Shown piece by piece: positions 26,918-34,826 of a stretch of 64,000 nucleotides of DNA (position 1 is the stretch's first letter; the number at the start of each line of letters is the position of its first letter). Source of the DNA: Candidatus Rokuibacteriota bacterium (GTDB lineage: Bacteria; Methylomirabilota; Methylomirabilia; Rokubacteriales; CSP1-6). The position numbers and the translations under genes were made by a program. The DNA lies in NCBI GenBank assembly GCA_003220495.1, contig QHSP01000038.1, positions 62,001 through 126,000 on the forward strand, given 5' to 3'. Under the pieces are notes generated by a model that saw nothing but the letters and a program-made list of their open reading frames with translations, made no database searches and had not been told where the DNA came from.

Positions 26918-27970
26918 CTACTTCTTCGGCTCGGACTTGGCGCCGTAGCGCTTCTCCCACTCCCCGAGGATCTTGGCGCGGTTCACGGCCGCCCACTGGA
27001 AGTCGTTCTTGATCATGTGCTCCAGCATGTTGCCCGGCAGGTGCTCGATCGGCTGTGACATCTTGGAGATCGCGACCACCGCGTAGCCTTCGTTGTAGAG
27101 CTTCATGGCCTTGTCGGTGACCGACCAGTCGACGAGCGTCTTGGCCGCCTCGAGGTTCTTCGTGCCCTTCACGATCGAAGTTGCTTCCATGTCCCAGCCC
27201 GAGCCCTCCGACGGAAACACGATATCGATCGGCGCGCCCTGCTTTTTCTGCCGCGCGGCGCGGAACTCGAACGACACGCCGATCGGATACTCGCCGGCGC
27301 CGGCCATGGTGCACGGCTTGGAGCCGGAGTGCGTGTACACGCCGATGTTCTGGTGGAGCGCGTCCATGTACTTCCAGCCCTCGGTCTCGCCGAAGAGCTG
27401 GAGCCAGCTCGTGACGTCGAGGAAACCGGTGCCCGACGAGGCCGGGTTCGGCATGACGATCGTGCCCTTGTACACGGGCTTGGTCAGGTCCTTCCACGAC
27501 GCGGGCTTGGGCAGGTTCTTCTTCTGGGCCTCGACGGTGTTGAAGCAGAGGGCCGCGACCCACGCGTCCATGCCGACCCACGCCGGCGGCGTGTCCTTGT
27601 CGCGGAACTGCGCATCGAGCCGCTCGACACCCTTCGGCGCGTACGGCATGAGCATGCCCTCGGGCTTCAGCACCAGGAGACTCGTCGCGGCCAGCCCCCA
27701 GATCACGTCCGCCTGGGGGTTCGCCTTCTCGGCGAGCAGCTTGGCGGTGATGACGCCCGTCGAGTCGCGGACCCACTTGATCTCGATGTCCGGATAATCC
27801 TCGTTGAAGCGGGCGGCATACTTCTTGAGGTCGTCAGCCTCGACGGCCGTGTAGACCGTCAGCGTCGCCTTGGCGGCGCGCACGCTGGTCGCCGCGAATC
27901 CGATCGCTGCCGCGACGATCGCCGCGCACACCAGAAATGAGCCGAGCCTGACGCCAGTTCGGTGAGCCAT
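26918..27970 (-). CDS. aepX: 2-aminoethylphosphonate-type ABC substrate-binding protein
   Basis: A 350-residue periplasmic protein with a signal peptide (LGSFLVCAAIVAAAIGFAATSVRA). The mature sequence opens LTVYTAVEADDLKKY and continues IKWVRDSTGVITAKLLAEK, ADVIWGLAATSLLVLKPEGM and MPNPASSGTGFLDVTSW. These are the hallmarks of the putative 2-aminoethylphosphonate-binding family (AepX/PhnS2), a branch of the Fe(III)-type SBPs. A GGGAGGG site precedes the ATG. It heads the three-gene importer. Ligand assignment rests on family resemblance; iron or another phosphonate is the alternative. Confidence 0.85.
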   Translation of the reverse strand: MAHRTGVRLGSFLVCAAIVAAAIGFAATSVRAAKATLTVYTAVEADDLKKYAARFNEDYPDIEIKWVRDSTGVITAKLLAEKANPQADVIWGLAATSLLVLKPEGMLMPYAPKGVERLDAQFRDKDTPPAWVGMDAWVAALCFNTVEAQKKNLPKPASWKDLTKPVYKGTIVMPNPASSGTGFLDVTSWLQLFGETEGWKYMDALHQNIGVYTHSGSKPCTMAGAGEYPIGVSFEFRAARQKKQGAPIDIVFPSEGSGWDMEATSIVKGTKNLEAAKTLVDWSVTDKAMKLYNEGYAVVAISKMSQPIEHLPGNMLEHMIKNDFQWAAVNRAKILGEWEKRYGAKSEPKK

Positions 27971-28045
27971 TGAGGGCCCTCCCTTCGCGAGGTGCCGCGA
28001 TTCTAGCCCAGACGCCGAGCTTTGTCAGGGCTCGCCACGAAACCG

Positions 28046-28786
28046 TCACACGAGTCGATCGCGCAGGCGCGAGCTGATCGCGTCGACCACCATCACCATG
28101 GCCACCGTGACCAGGAGCACCGTGGACGCCGCGCGGTAGTCGATCATTCTGAGATAGGTCTGCAGATAAAATCCGATGCCGCCGGCGCCGACGAAGCCGA
28201 GCACGGTCGCCGCGCGGATGTTGGTCTCGAGACGATAGAGGACGTAGGAGAGGAACAGGGGGAGGACCTGGGGGATCACGCCGAAGCGCAGGACTTGCAG
28301 CCGCGTCGCGCCGGTCGCGGTGATCGCGTCGACGGGCCCGGGATCGACGCCTTCGACGGCTTCGCCGTAGAGCTTCGCGAGCGAAGTAGTCGTGTAGGCC
28401 ACGACGGCAAGGACGCCCGGGAAGGGGCCGAGACCGACCGCGGCAACGAAAACCAGGGCATAGACGAGCGTGTCCACGCTGCGGAAGAAGTTCAGCACGG
28501 CCCGCGCCGGGTAGAACACGGCGCCGGGCGCCACGTTGCGCGCGGAGAGAAAGCCGAGCGGCAGCGCGAGGACGGCTGCCACCGCGGTGCCGAGCAGCGC
28601 GATCTCGACCGTTTTGAGCGCGCCCACGAGCGCGGCCGGCAGCACGCTCAGATCGGGCGGCATCATGCGCCGGACGAAGTCGACGATCCACGGCAGGCCG
28701 CGAGTCAGCCGCACCGGATCGGCGCCGGTGTCCCAGACGAGCCACGCGAGCACGAGCAGCGCGACGAAAAAGTGGCCCGGCTTCAC
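28046..28786 (-). CDS. phnE: phosphonate/phosphite ABC permease
   Basis: A 246-residue PhnE-family inner-membrane permease: DTLVYALVFVAAVGLGPFPGVLAVV, EAVEGVDPGPVDAITATGATRLQVLRFGVIPQVLPLFLSYVLYR (EAA loop) and NIRAATVLGFVGAGGIGFYLQT (PhnE signature). GTG start at 28786 overlaps the stop of phnC (GTGA), showing translational coupling. With phnC and phnD it makes a complete phosphonate-class importer containing a single permease gene, presumably acting as a dimer. Confidence 0.9.
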   Translation of the reverse strand: MKPGHFFVALLVLAWLVWDTGADPVRLTRGLPWIVDFVRRMMPPDLSVLPAALVGALKTVEIALLGTAVAAVLALPLGFLSARNVAPGAVFYPARAVLNFFRSVDTLVYALVFVAAVGLGPFPGVLAVVAYTTTSLAKLYGEAVEGVDPGPVDAITATGATRLQVLRFGVIPQVLPLFLSYVLYRLETNIRAATVLGFVGAGGIGFYLQTYLRMIDYRAASTVLLVTVAMVMVVDAISSRLRDRLV

Positions 28787-29529
28787 GCGTCGGGACTCTC
28801 GCCGTAGATCGCGCGGACGACGGTTGGCGTGACCGACGCGGGCGGCCCGTCGAAGGCGACGCGGCCCTGGCGGAAGCCGACGATGCGGGTCGCGTAGGCC
28901 AGCGCGGTCTCGAGCTGGTGCTGGCTCACGACGAGCGTCAGCCCCTGGTCGACGTTGATGGCCTTGAGGATGTCCATGATGCTGCCGGTGAGGGCGGGAT
29001 CGAGGCTCGCGGTCGGCTCGTCGGCCAGGATGACCGCCGGCCGCTGCGCCAGCGCACGCGCGATCGCGACCCGCTGCTGCTCGCCGCCCGATAGCGTATC
29101 GGCGCGCCGCTGGGCGAGGTGGCCGAGCCCCACCTGGTCGAGACACGCGCGCGCCAGCTCGCGATCGGCCGGCGGAAAGCTCCCGAACACGCTGGGAACG
29201 GGCGGCACGTAGCCGAGCCGGCCGGCGAGGACGTTGTCGATCGCCGAAGCGCGTCGCACCAGATTGAACTGCTGGAAGACCATGCCGATCTGCCGGCGGA
29301 CCTCGCGTACCGCGGCGGCGCCGGCGCCGGTGACGGCGCGGCCGGCCACCCGGATCGTCCCGGCGGTCGGCTCGACGAGCCGATTCAGGCACCGCAGGAA
29401 GGTGGTCTTGCCGGCGCCGCTCCGGCCGAGGACCACGACGAACTCGCCGCGACCGATGGACAGATCGATCCCGTGGAGCGCGACCGTCGAGGGCGGCAGG
29501 ACGACCCGCAGCCCCGCGACCTCGATCAT
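28783..29529 (-). CDS. phnC: phosphonate ABC transporter ATP-binding protein
   Basis: A 248-residue ATPase of the PhnC type. Walker [11 protein letters not shown] (~35-43), [23 protein letters not shown] (Q-loop and PhnC-typical 'NVL.GRL'), signature [16 protein letters not shown], Walker [14 protein letters not shown] and switch [22 protein letters not shown]. Start at 29529 follows the phnD stop by 20 bp. The frame remains open far upstream in phnD but that part is antisense-like GC noise, so the [10 protein letters not shown] start is chosen. Confidence 0.9.
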   Translation of the reverse strand: MIEVAGLRVVLPPSTVALHGIDLSIGRGEFVVVLGRSGAGKTTFLRCLNRLVEPTAGTIRVAGRAVTGAGAAAVREVRRQIGMVFQQFNLVRRASAIDNVLAGRLGYVPPVPSVFGSFPPADRELARACLDQVGLGHLAQRRADTLSGGEQQRVAIARALAQRPAVILADEPTASLDPALTGSIMDILKAINVDQGLTLVVSQHQLETALAYATRIVGFRQGRVAFDGPPASVTPTVVRAIYGESPDA

Positions 29530-29549
29530 CGGAGAAGACGCGGCCGTGG

Positions 29550-30425
29550 TCAGCGCGGCTTGACGCCGAGCAGCTCGACCGCTGCGCGCACCGGGTCGTA
29601 GTCGCGGTCGTCGGCCGCCGCGAACCCGTCGATCTCGTAGAGCCGGCGCAGCAGGGTCGCGTAGGCGGGCGCCCGGATCTGCAGGAGGGCCTCGCGCACT
29701 TTCGCGAAGGTCGCCGGATCGAGGCCCGAGCGCGCCGCGATGCCGGCCTCCGGGATCTCCGGCGTCTCCGCGATATAGATGATGCGCTCGCGCTCGGCCG
29801 GGTCGGTCAGGTACTGCTCGCGGGCCATGTCGAACGAGGCCAGCGCGTCGACGTGGCCGTTGAGCAGGGCGCGCATTCCGGCGTCGTGCGCGCCCGCGAA
29901 GAGGACCTCGCGGAAGAAGGTCTTCGGATCGCGGTCCTTCACGAGCCCGCGCTGGATCAAGAGCACCATCGGGTAGGTGTAGCCCGAAGAGCTGGCCGGA
30001 TCGACGAACGCCATCGTCTTGCCGCGCAGATCCTCGAGGCTCTTGAGCCCGGATTCTTTTCTGACGTAGATCCGGGAGGTGAACGAGCTCTTGCCGTGCC
30101 AGAGGTTGCGGACCACGATCGTCGCCTTCGCCTCGCGGCTCGCCAGCACGTAGCCGACCGGGTGCACGAACGCCAGATCCGCCGTGCGATTTCGCAGCGC
30201 CTCGATCACCGCGGCGTAGTCCGACGCGACCGTGACCCGAATCGGGATCGCCGTCAGCTTCGTGAGCACCTTCGCGAACTCGTCGCCGGTGGCGAGGAGA
30301 TCGGTCGGCTTCTGCGAAGGCGTGAGGACCAGGTGCAGGCCGTCGGCGGCGCCGGCGGCGCCTGGCGCGATGGCGCTCGGCGCGAGCATGCACAACGCGA
30401 GCAACGCAAGAGTGCGGGCGATCAT
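29550..30425 (-). CDS. phnD: phosphonate/phosphite/phosphate-family periplasmic binding protein
   Basis: A 291-residue PhnD-type SBP. Signal peptide MIARTLALLALCMLAPSAIAPGAAGA, then LVLTPSQKPTDLLATGDEFAKVLTKLT, DYAAVIEALRNRTADLAFVHPVGYVLA and GKTMAFVDPASSSGYTYPMVLL, which contain the SxxGxxxP phosphonate-binding loop. The start at 30425 is chosen because the signal peptide begins there. First gene of phnDCE, divergent from the gene at 30457 with 31 bp between start codons. No C-P lyase or phosphonatase genes are in the window, so the ligand (phosphonate, phosphite or phosphate) is open. Confidence 0.88.
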   Translation of the reverse strand: MIARTLALLALCMLAPSAIAPGAAGAADGLHLVLTPSQKPTDLLATGDEFAKVLTKLTAIPIRVTVASDYAAVIEALRNRTADLAFVHPVGYVLASREAKATIVVRNLWHGKSSFTSRIYVRKESGLKSLEDLRGKTMAFVDPASSSGYTYPMVLLIQRGLVKDRDPKTFFREVLFAGAHDAGMRALLNGHVDALASFDMAREQYLTDPAERERIIYIAETPEIPEAGIAARSGLDPATFAKVREALLQIRAPAYATLLRRLYEIDGFAAADDRDYDPVRAAVELLGVKPR

Positions 30426-30456
30426 CGGCGGTGAGTGTACCATCGAGACACCGACC

Positions 30457-31164
30457 ATGAGGGTGCTCCGCCCCGGATTCTTCTGGGCGCTCGTTTTCGT
30501 CGCGGCGGCGGCCGGGGGCATCTATCTCGCCGACCGGCTGGTCCTGGCTCCCGGGCGCCTCCTGCAGCGGCAGCTCGAGGAGCGCGACGCGCAGATTCGC
30601 GCGTTGACGGAGCGCAACCAGGCTCTCGAAGCGGCGGTGCGACTCCTGCGTCACGCCGAGCGGCGTGCGCGCCTGGTCGTGCTGGATCAGGCCCCCGGCC
30701 CCGAAGGCCACCAGCGGACGCGCGTCCGGTTCACCGAGCTCGATGCGCAGGGTGATCCCGTCGGCGAGCCGCGCGAGCTGACGCTCGACGGCGACGAGAT
30801 CTACGTCGACACGCTCGTCATCAAGTTCGAGGACGACTTCGTGACCGCCGGTGACGCGCTCAAGGGCAAGGCCCTGCTCCTCTTCCGCCGGATCTTCACC
30901 GACCGCCGGCGGCCCGCCGAGGGAGAAGTGCTCGACCGGGAGGGACAGATTCCGCAGAGCTACGCCGCCGAGCGGGCGCCGACCGCGTTCGAGCGCGAGC
31001 TGTGGGCGCGTTTCTGGGAGCTGGCCAACAACCCCGAGGAGGCCAAGCAGCGCGGGGTCCGGGCGCTCCACGGCGAGGCGGTCTCGGCGCGCGTGCGCAA
31101 GGACCGCGTCTACTCGATCACGCTCCGCTCCACCGGCGAGCTGACGATCCAGCCAATCCGGTAG
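30457..31164 (+). CDS. membrane-anchored coiled-coil protein of unknown function
   Basis: 235 residues. One N-terminal transmembrane helix (FFWALVFVAAAAGGIYLADRL, ~8-28), then a heptad-like segment (LLQRQLEERDAQIRALTERNQALEAAVRLL, ~35-65). A soluble domain follows with VRFTELDAQGDPVGEPRELTLDGDEIYVDTLVIKFEDDFV and RSYSITL-like strands at the end. The 'DGDEIYVDTLVIKFEDxxV' stretch is distinctive and looks conserved, but I do not know the family. Divergent from phnD. Probably a periplasm-facing membrane protein. Confidence 0.7.
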   Translation: MRVLRPGFFWALVFVAAAAGGIYLADRLVLAPGRLLQRQLEERDAQIRALTERNQALEAAVRLLRHAERRARLVVLDQAPGPEGHQRTRVRFTELDAQGDPVGEPRELTLDGDEIYVDTLVIKFEDDFVTAGDALKGKALLLFRRIFTDRRRPAEGEVLDREGQIPQSYAAERAPTAFERELWARFWELANNPEEAKQRGVRALHGEAVSARVRKDRVYSITLRSTGELTIQPIR

Positions 31165-31204
31165 CGTTGACAAGCTCGCCGGGCGTGTGACCATATTTCC
31201 GCGC

Positions 31205-32581
31205 ATGAGCGCGCCCACTGCGGAAGTCGTCATCTGCGGCGCCGGCATCGCCGGGATCGCCGCCGCGTATCACCTGGCGGTGCGCCGGGGCGTCCCCGGC
31301 GTCGTGCTCGTCGACGAGGGCCCGCCGCTCTCGCTCACCAGCGACAAATCCACCGAGTGCTACCGCAACTGGTGGCCTGGACCCGGCGACGACATGGTCG
31401 CACTCATGAACCGGAGCATCGATCTGCTCGAAGAGCTGGCGTACGAGAGCGACAACCGATTCCTGCTGAACCGGCGCGGCTATCTCTTCGCCACGGCCGA
31501 TCCGAAGCAGGTGCCGATGTTCGTCGAGCGCGCGAAGGAAGCGGCGACCCGCGGCGTCGGCCCGGCCCGCATCCACAGCCACGCGTCGAGCGACTACCAG
31601 CCCGCGCCCGCCGCCGGCTTCGAGGATCAGCCGACCGGAACGGACGTCATCACCGATCCGACGCTCTTGCGTCGGTACTTTCCGCACCTGGCGAGCGACA
31701 CCCTGGCCGTGCTGCACGCTCGGCGCTGCGGCTGGTTCAGCGCCCAGCAGCTCGGCATGTACCTGCTCGAGCGCGCCCGTGAGCACGGCGTGCGCTTCCT
31801 CGAAGGCCGCGTCGAGCGGATCGACACGACCGGCGGGCGCGTGCGCGGCCTGCAGATCGGCGCAAGAGGAGGCGAGGTTCGCATCGCAACGGATCGCTTC
31901 GTGAACGCGGCCGGTCCGTTCGTCGGCCGCATCGGCCGCTTGCTCGAGCTCGAGCTGCCGGTCTTCTGCGAGCGCCACGCCAAGGTCGCCTTCAATGACG
32001 TACTCGGCGCGGTGCCGCGCGGGGCGCCGATGACGATCTGGACCGATCCGATCACGCTCCCCTGGTCCGACGAGGAGCGGCAGGAGCTCTTGGCGTCGGC
32101 CGAGCACAAGCGCCTCGTCGAGGAATTTCCCGCGGGGGTCCATGGCCGGCCGGAGGGCGCCGGTGACAGCCCGGTGGTGCTCCTGATCTGGACCTACGAT
32201 ATCGAGCCGGTCGAGCCCACGTTCCCGATCGAGTTCGACACCGCGTACGGCGAGATCTGCCTGCGCGGCATGTCGCGGATGATCCCGGGGCTGTCGCAGT
32301 ACCTGACGCGCTTGCCGCGCGTCGTCGTCGACGGCGGCTACTACACGAAGACGCGCGAGAATCGCCTGCTCTCCGGGCCGCTGCCGGTAGAGGGGGCCTA
32401 CGTGCTGGGCGCGCTCTCGGGGTACGGGCTCATGTCGTCGAACGGCGCCGCAGATCTCCTCGCCGATCACATCGCCGGGCGCACGCTCCCGCGCTACGCG
32501 CCGGCCTTCCTGTTGTCCCGCTACGACGACCCGGCGTATCGTGCGCTCGTCGAGCAGTGGGGAGATTCGGGACAGCTCTGA
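31205..32581 (+). CDS. FAD-dependent amine/amino-acid oxidoreductase (DAO family)
   Basis: 458 residues. N-terminal FAD-binding Rossmann motif VVICGAGIAGIAAAYHLAVRR, DEGPPLSLTSDKSTECYRNWWPG near the flavin, a substrate domain, and the C-terminal closing FAD motif YVLGALSGYGLMSSNGAADLLADHIAG. Members oxidise secondary amines or D-amino acids to imines. The 'SDKSTECYRNWWPG' segment resembles a distinct DAO subfamily whose substrate is not known to me. The start at 31205 (MSAPTAEVV) is preferred to the ATG six codons upstream. It is followed 48 bp later by a RidA-family gene, a sensible partner because RidA proteins hydrolyse reactive imines. Confidence 0.85.
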   Translation: MSAPTAEVVICGAGIAGIAAAYHLAVRRGVPGVVLVDEGPPLSLTSDKSTECYRNWWPGPGDDMVALMNRSIDLLEELAYESDNRFLLNRRGYLFATADPKQVPMFVERAKEAATRGVGPARIHSHASSDYQPAPAAGFEDQPTGTDVITDPTLLRRYFPHLASDTLAVLHARRCGWFSAQQLGMYLLERAREHGVRFLEGRVERIDTTGGRVRGLQIGARGGEVRIATDRFVNAAGPFVGRIGRLLELELPVFCERHAKVAFNDVLGAVPRGAPMTIWTDPITLPWSDEERQELLASAEHKRLVEEFPAGVHGRPEGAGDSPVVLLIWTYDIEPVEPTFPIEFDTAYGEICLRGMSRMIPGLSQYLTRLPRVVVDGGYYTKTRENRLLSGPLPVEGAYVLGALSGYGLMSSNGAADLLADHIAGRTLPRYAPAFLLSRYDDPAYRALVEQWGDSGQL

Positions 32582-32629
32582 TCCTGATTCGGTTCGATCA
32601 CGCAGCGATCATCCCAAAGGAGAACAGTC

Positions 32630-33025
32630 ATGGCCGCGAAGATCGAGAAATACTGCGCGCCCGGTGTCTACGATCCGCCGGGATACAGCCAGGCCATCAA
32701 GGTGACAGGCGCTCAGACGATCCTGTTCCTCGCCGGCCAAGTGCCCTACGAGATGGACGGGACCGTGAAGCATCGCGGCGACTTCAGGAGCCAGGCGCGC
32801 GCGGTGTTCGGCGCGGTCAAGGCGCTCGTCGAGGCGGGCGGCGGCAGCCTCGCCAACGTCGTGAAGATCACGACGTACGTGACCGACGTCCGCTATCGGC
32901 TCGACTTTCGCGTCGTTCGAGATGAGGTCTTCGGCCAGAAGGGGCCGGCCTCGACGATGGTCCAGGTCGCGTCGCTCTCGCACCCCGACTATTTGATCGA
33001 GGTCGAAGCGCTCGCCGTCGTCTAG
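32630..33025 (+). CDS. RidA/YjgF/YER057c family protein
   Basis: 131 residues, the usual length for this trimeric family. Signatures: FLAGQVPYEMDG, ARAVFGAVKALVEAGGGSLANVVKITTYVTD and the C-terminal YLIEVEALAVV. RidA enzymes deaminate reactive enamine/imine intermediates. The Arg that positions the substrate in RidA proper (in E. coli PARSCVEVA) is replaced by Ser in PASTMVQVA here, so this belongs to an Arg-less subgroup and may not have the classic deaminase activity. A GGAGAA ribosome site precedes the ATG. It is downstream of an FAD oxidase and probably acts with it. Confidence 0.88.
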   Translation: MAAKIEKYCAPGVYDPPGYSQAIKVTGAQTILFLAGQVPYEMDGTVKHRGDFRSQARAVFGAVKALVEAGGGSLANVVKITTYVTDVRYRLDFRVVRDEVFGQKGPASTMVQVASLSHPDYLIEVEALAVV

Positions 33026-33059
33026 CGTCTACCGGCGGAGCGCCTCCCGGCCGCTCATC

Positions 33060-33989
33060 TCAGGCGTTCGTGATCGACTTCCAATGCCTCAGCCGCTCTA
33101 CGATCAACTGGGCGCGTTGCCGATCGTCGCGTCCGTCCATGACGCCCATGTCCTCCGGATCGGCGCGCACGTAAACACCGGACGTCCGCACGTTGACTTT
33201 CTGGTGAGTGTCCGAATGAGTTGTGAAGTACCCGGCCGCGCGATCGGCGGACTCAATTCGGATCTCTCCCGTCCCGTCCAGCTGCGGCGCGTTCGGGTGC
33301 CGAGGTCGTTCTCCCTTCCAATAGTAGAAAATGCCCGGAGGCTCCTTCTTCTCCTTCGCCGCTTCGCTCCAGTATCGGGCTGACAGACCGCCATCCTCTT
33401 GCCATGAGCGGCCGGCCAGCTCAAGCGCACCGTCGCGGTCGCGCGAGATCCGCAAGAGGCTCACGGCGGAAGGCTCCCGGATGCTGCGTTTCGTCAGTGA
33501 AAATTGCCACCACAGGCCTTCGATGCGGGCGACACGGCCCTCGCTCTCGATCGCCTTCCGGAGCTTCTGGTTGACGACTCTCATCTCGGCAGCGCTCGTC
33601 GCTTCGCCGTACCGTACGCACGTGAGGCCGAGGAGATCGCTCGGAAGTTTCGCGCCGGTCGCATGCAGAATGAAGGTTCGGCGCATTCCAAGGGTTCCAC
33701 CAAAAAGGCCGGCTTCGAAGACGACGTTGTCCCGCGGAGAAGCCTGGCCGGATTCCGTGGGAGGAGATGCGGACGTCGTGTTGGTCGTCCAGTCGTCCCG
33801 AGCGAACGCGAAGGCGGCGAAGTCGACTTCATGCGCGAGCTCGAGGAGGCGCTCCAGGGTGGTGGTCCCAGGAGTGAAGGATGTCGTCCAGGGTTCTACG
33901 TGCGCGACGTCTTCGAGACCGCGTGTCAGCGCCTGCAGCAGCTTCCCCTGTTTTCCTGACGAGCCTACGAAGATGCGCGGCTTGTCCAT
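33060..33989 (-). CDS. TIR-like (PF10137-type) protein with C-terminal sensor-like barrel domain, probable defence effector
   Basis: 309 residues. Residues ~4-128 are the TIR-like nucleotide-binding domain: RIFVGSSGKQGKLLQAL, VEPWTTSFTPGTTTLERL and SPRDNVVFEAGLFGGTLGMRRTFIL, where Glu92 matches the catalytic Glu of NADase TIRs, then LPSDLLGLTCVRY. Residues ~158-285 begin GLWWQFSL and are strand-rich (LLRISRDRDGALELAGRSW ... GIFYYWKGERP ... GTGEIRIES ... GYFTTHSD). This resembles the small beta-barrel receptors attached to CBASS/Pycsar effectors, an assignment by pattern only. Start at 33989 has GGGAGGA. Less GC-biased at third positions than its neighbours, suggesting acquisition. No cyclase gene is adjacent. 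Confidence 0.78.
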   Translation of the reverse strand: MDKPRIFVGSSGKQGKLLQALTRGLEDVAHVEPWTTSFTPGTTTLERLLELAHEVDFAAFAFARDDWTTNTTSASPPTESGQASPRDNVVFEAGLFGGTLGMRRTFILHATGAKLPSDLLGLTCVRYGEATSAAEMRVVNQKLRKAIESEGRVARIEGLWWQFSLTKRSIREPSAVSLLRISRDRDGALELAGRSWQEDGGLSARYWSEAAKEKKEPPGIFYYWKGERPRHPNAPQLDGTGEIRIESADRAAGYFTTHSDTHQKVNVRTSGVYVRADPEDMGVMDGRDDRQRAQLIVERLRHWKSITNA

Positions 33990-34163
33990 TCGTCCTCCCG
34001 AGCGTAGCCGCACTGCGCCCGTGGCGGTTACCGATGCGCCCCGACGATGCTGGGACGCGTAGCACTCGGCCACGGCTCCATGAATCAATCCAGTCCGCGA
34101 CTTGAGCCTACAGAATAATCTCCACGGCCCGGAAAACCTACCCAGCCTGGCGCCGCGCTTCTG

Positions 34164-34826
34164 TCACGGCAGGGACGCGCGCACGGCGGCGAACGCCGCC
34201 GTCCACCCGACGATGCCGCCCTGCGCGTGGACCATCGCGAGCGTGGCCTGCTTGAACTCGGGGAAGTAGCTCTCGGTCGCGTCTTCGACCAGCAGGCAGT
34301 CGTAGCCGCGGTCGTTGGCCTCGCGCATCGTCGTCTGCACGCAGACCTCCGTCGTGACGCCGCCGAGGATCAGATGGGTGATCCGCTGCGACCGCAGCAG
34401 GACGTCGAGCTTGGTGGCGAAGAAGGCGCCCTTGCCGGGCTTGACGATGACGGTCTCGCCGGGGCGCGGGGCGAGCACCGGGACGATGTCGTTGCCGGGT
34501 TGGCCATCGACCAGGATGCGGCCCATTGGCCCGGCGTCGCCGATCCGAAGCGACGGCCGGCCTCGCTGCCGCTTGGCGGGCGGGCAGTCGGCGAGATCGG
34601 GACGGTGGCCTTCGCGCGTGTGCACGACGCGGATCCCGTGAGCGCGCGCCCACGCCAGCAGCTCTCGCACGGTCGGGACGATCGCCGCCAGACGGCTCAC
34701 GTCGTTGCCCAGGGCCTCGCCGAAGCCGCCGCGCTCGATGAAATCGCGCTGCATGTCGATCACGACCAGCGCCGTGGTGGCGGGCTCGAACGAGTATGCG
34801 TAGGGCCGCGCCGCAATCTCAGGCAC
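34164..34826 (-). CDS. isochorismatase-family cysteine hydrolase
   Basis: 220 residues from a GTG at 34826 that overlaps the end of the ABC ATPase gene by 8 bp. Catalytic triad of the family: Asp28 in VVIDMQRDF, Lys132 in VKPGKGAF and Cys162 in [13 protein letters not shown] cis-peptide-type VTTE motif precedes the Cys. It is a paralogue of the biuret-hydrolase-like enzyme two genes upstream (shared [22 protein letters not shown] and [10 protein letters not shown]-like endings) and, like it, is tied to the BMP-type transporter operon. Likely hydrolyses an amide such as biuret, a ureido acid or a related N-carbamoyl compound. Confidence 0.87.
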   Translation of the reverse strand: MPEIAARPYAYSFEPATTALVVIDMQRDFIERGGFGEALGNDVSRLAAIVPTVRELLAWARAHGIRVVHTREGHRPDLADCPPAKRQRGRPSLRIGDAGPMGRILVDGQPGNDIVPVLAPRPGETVIVKPGKGAFFATKLDVLLRSQRITHLILGGVTTEVCVQTTMREANDRGYDCLLVEDATESYFPEFKQATLAMVHAQGGIVGWTAAFAAVRASLP

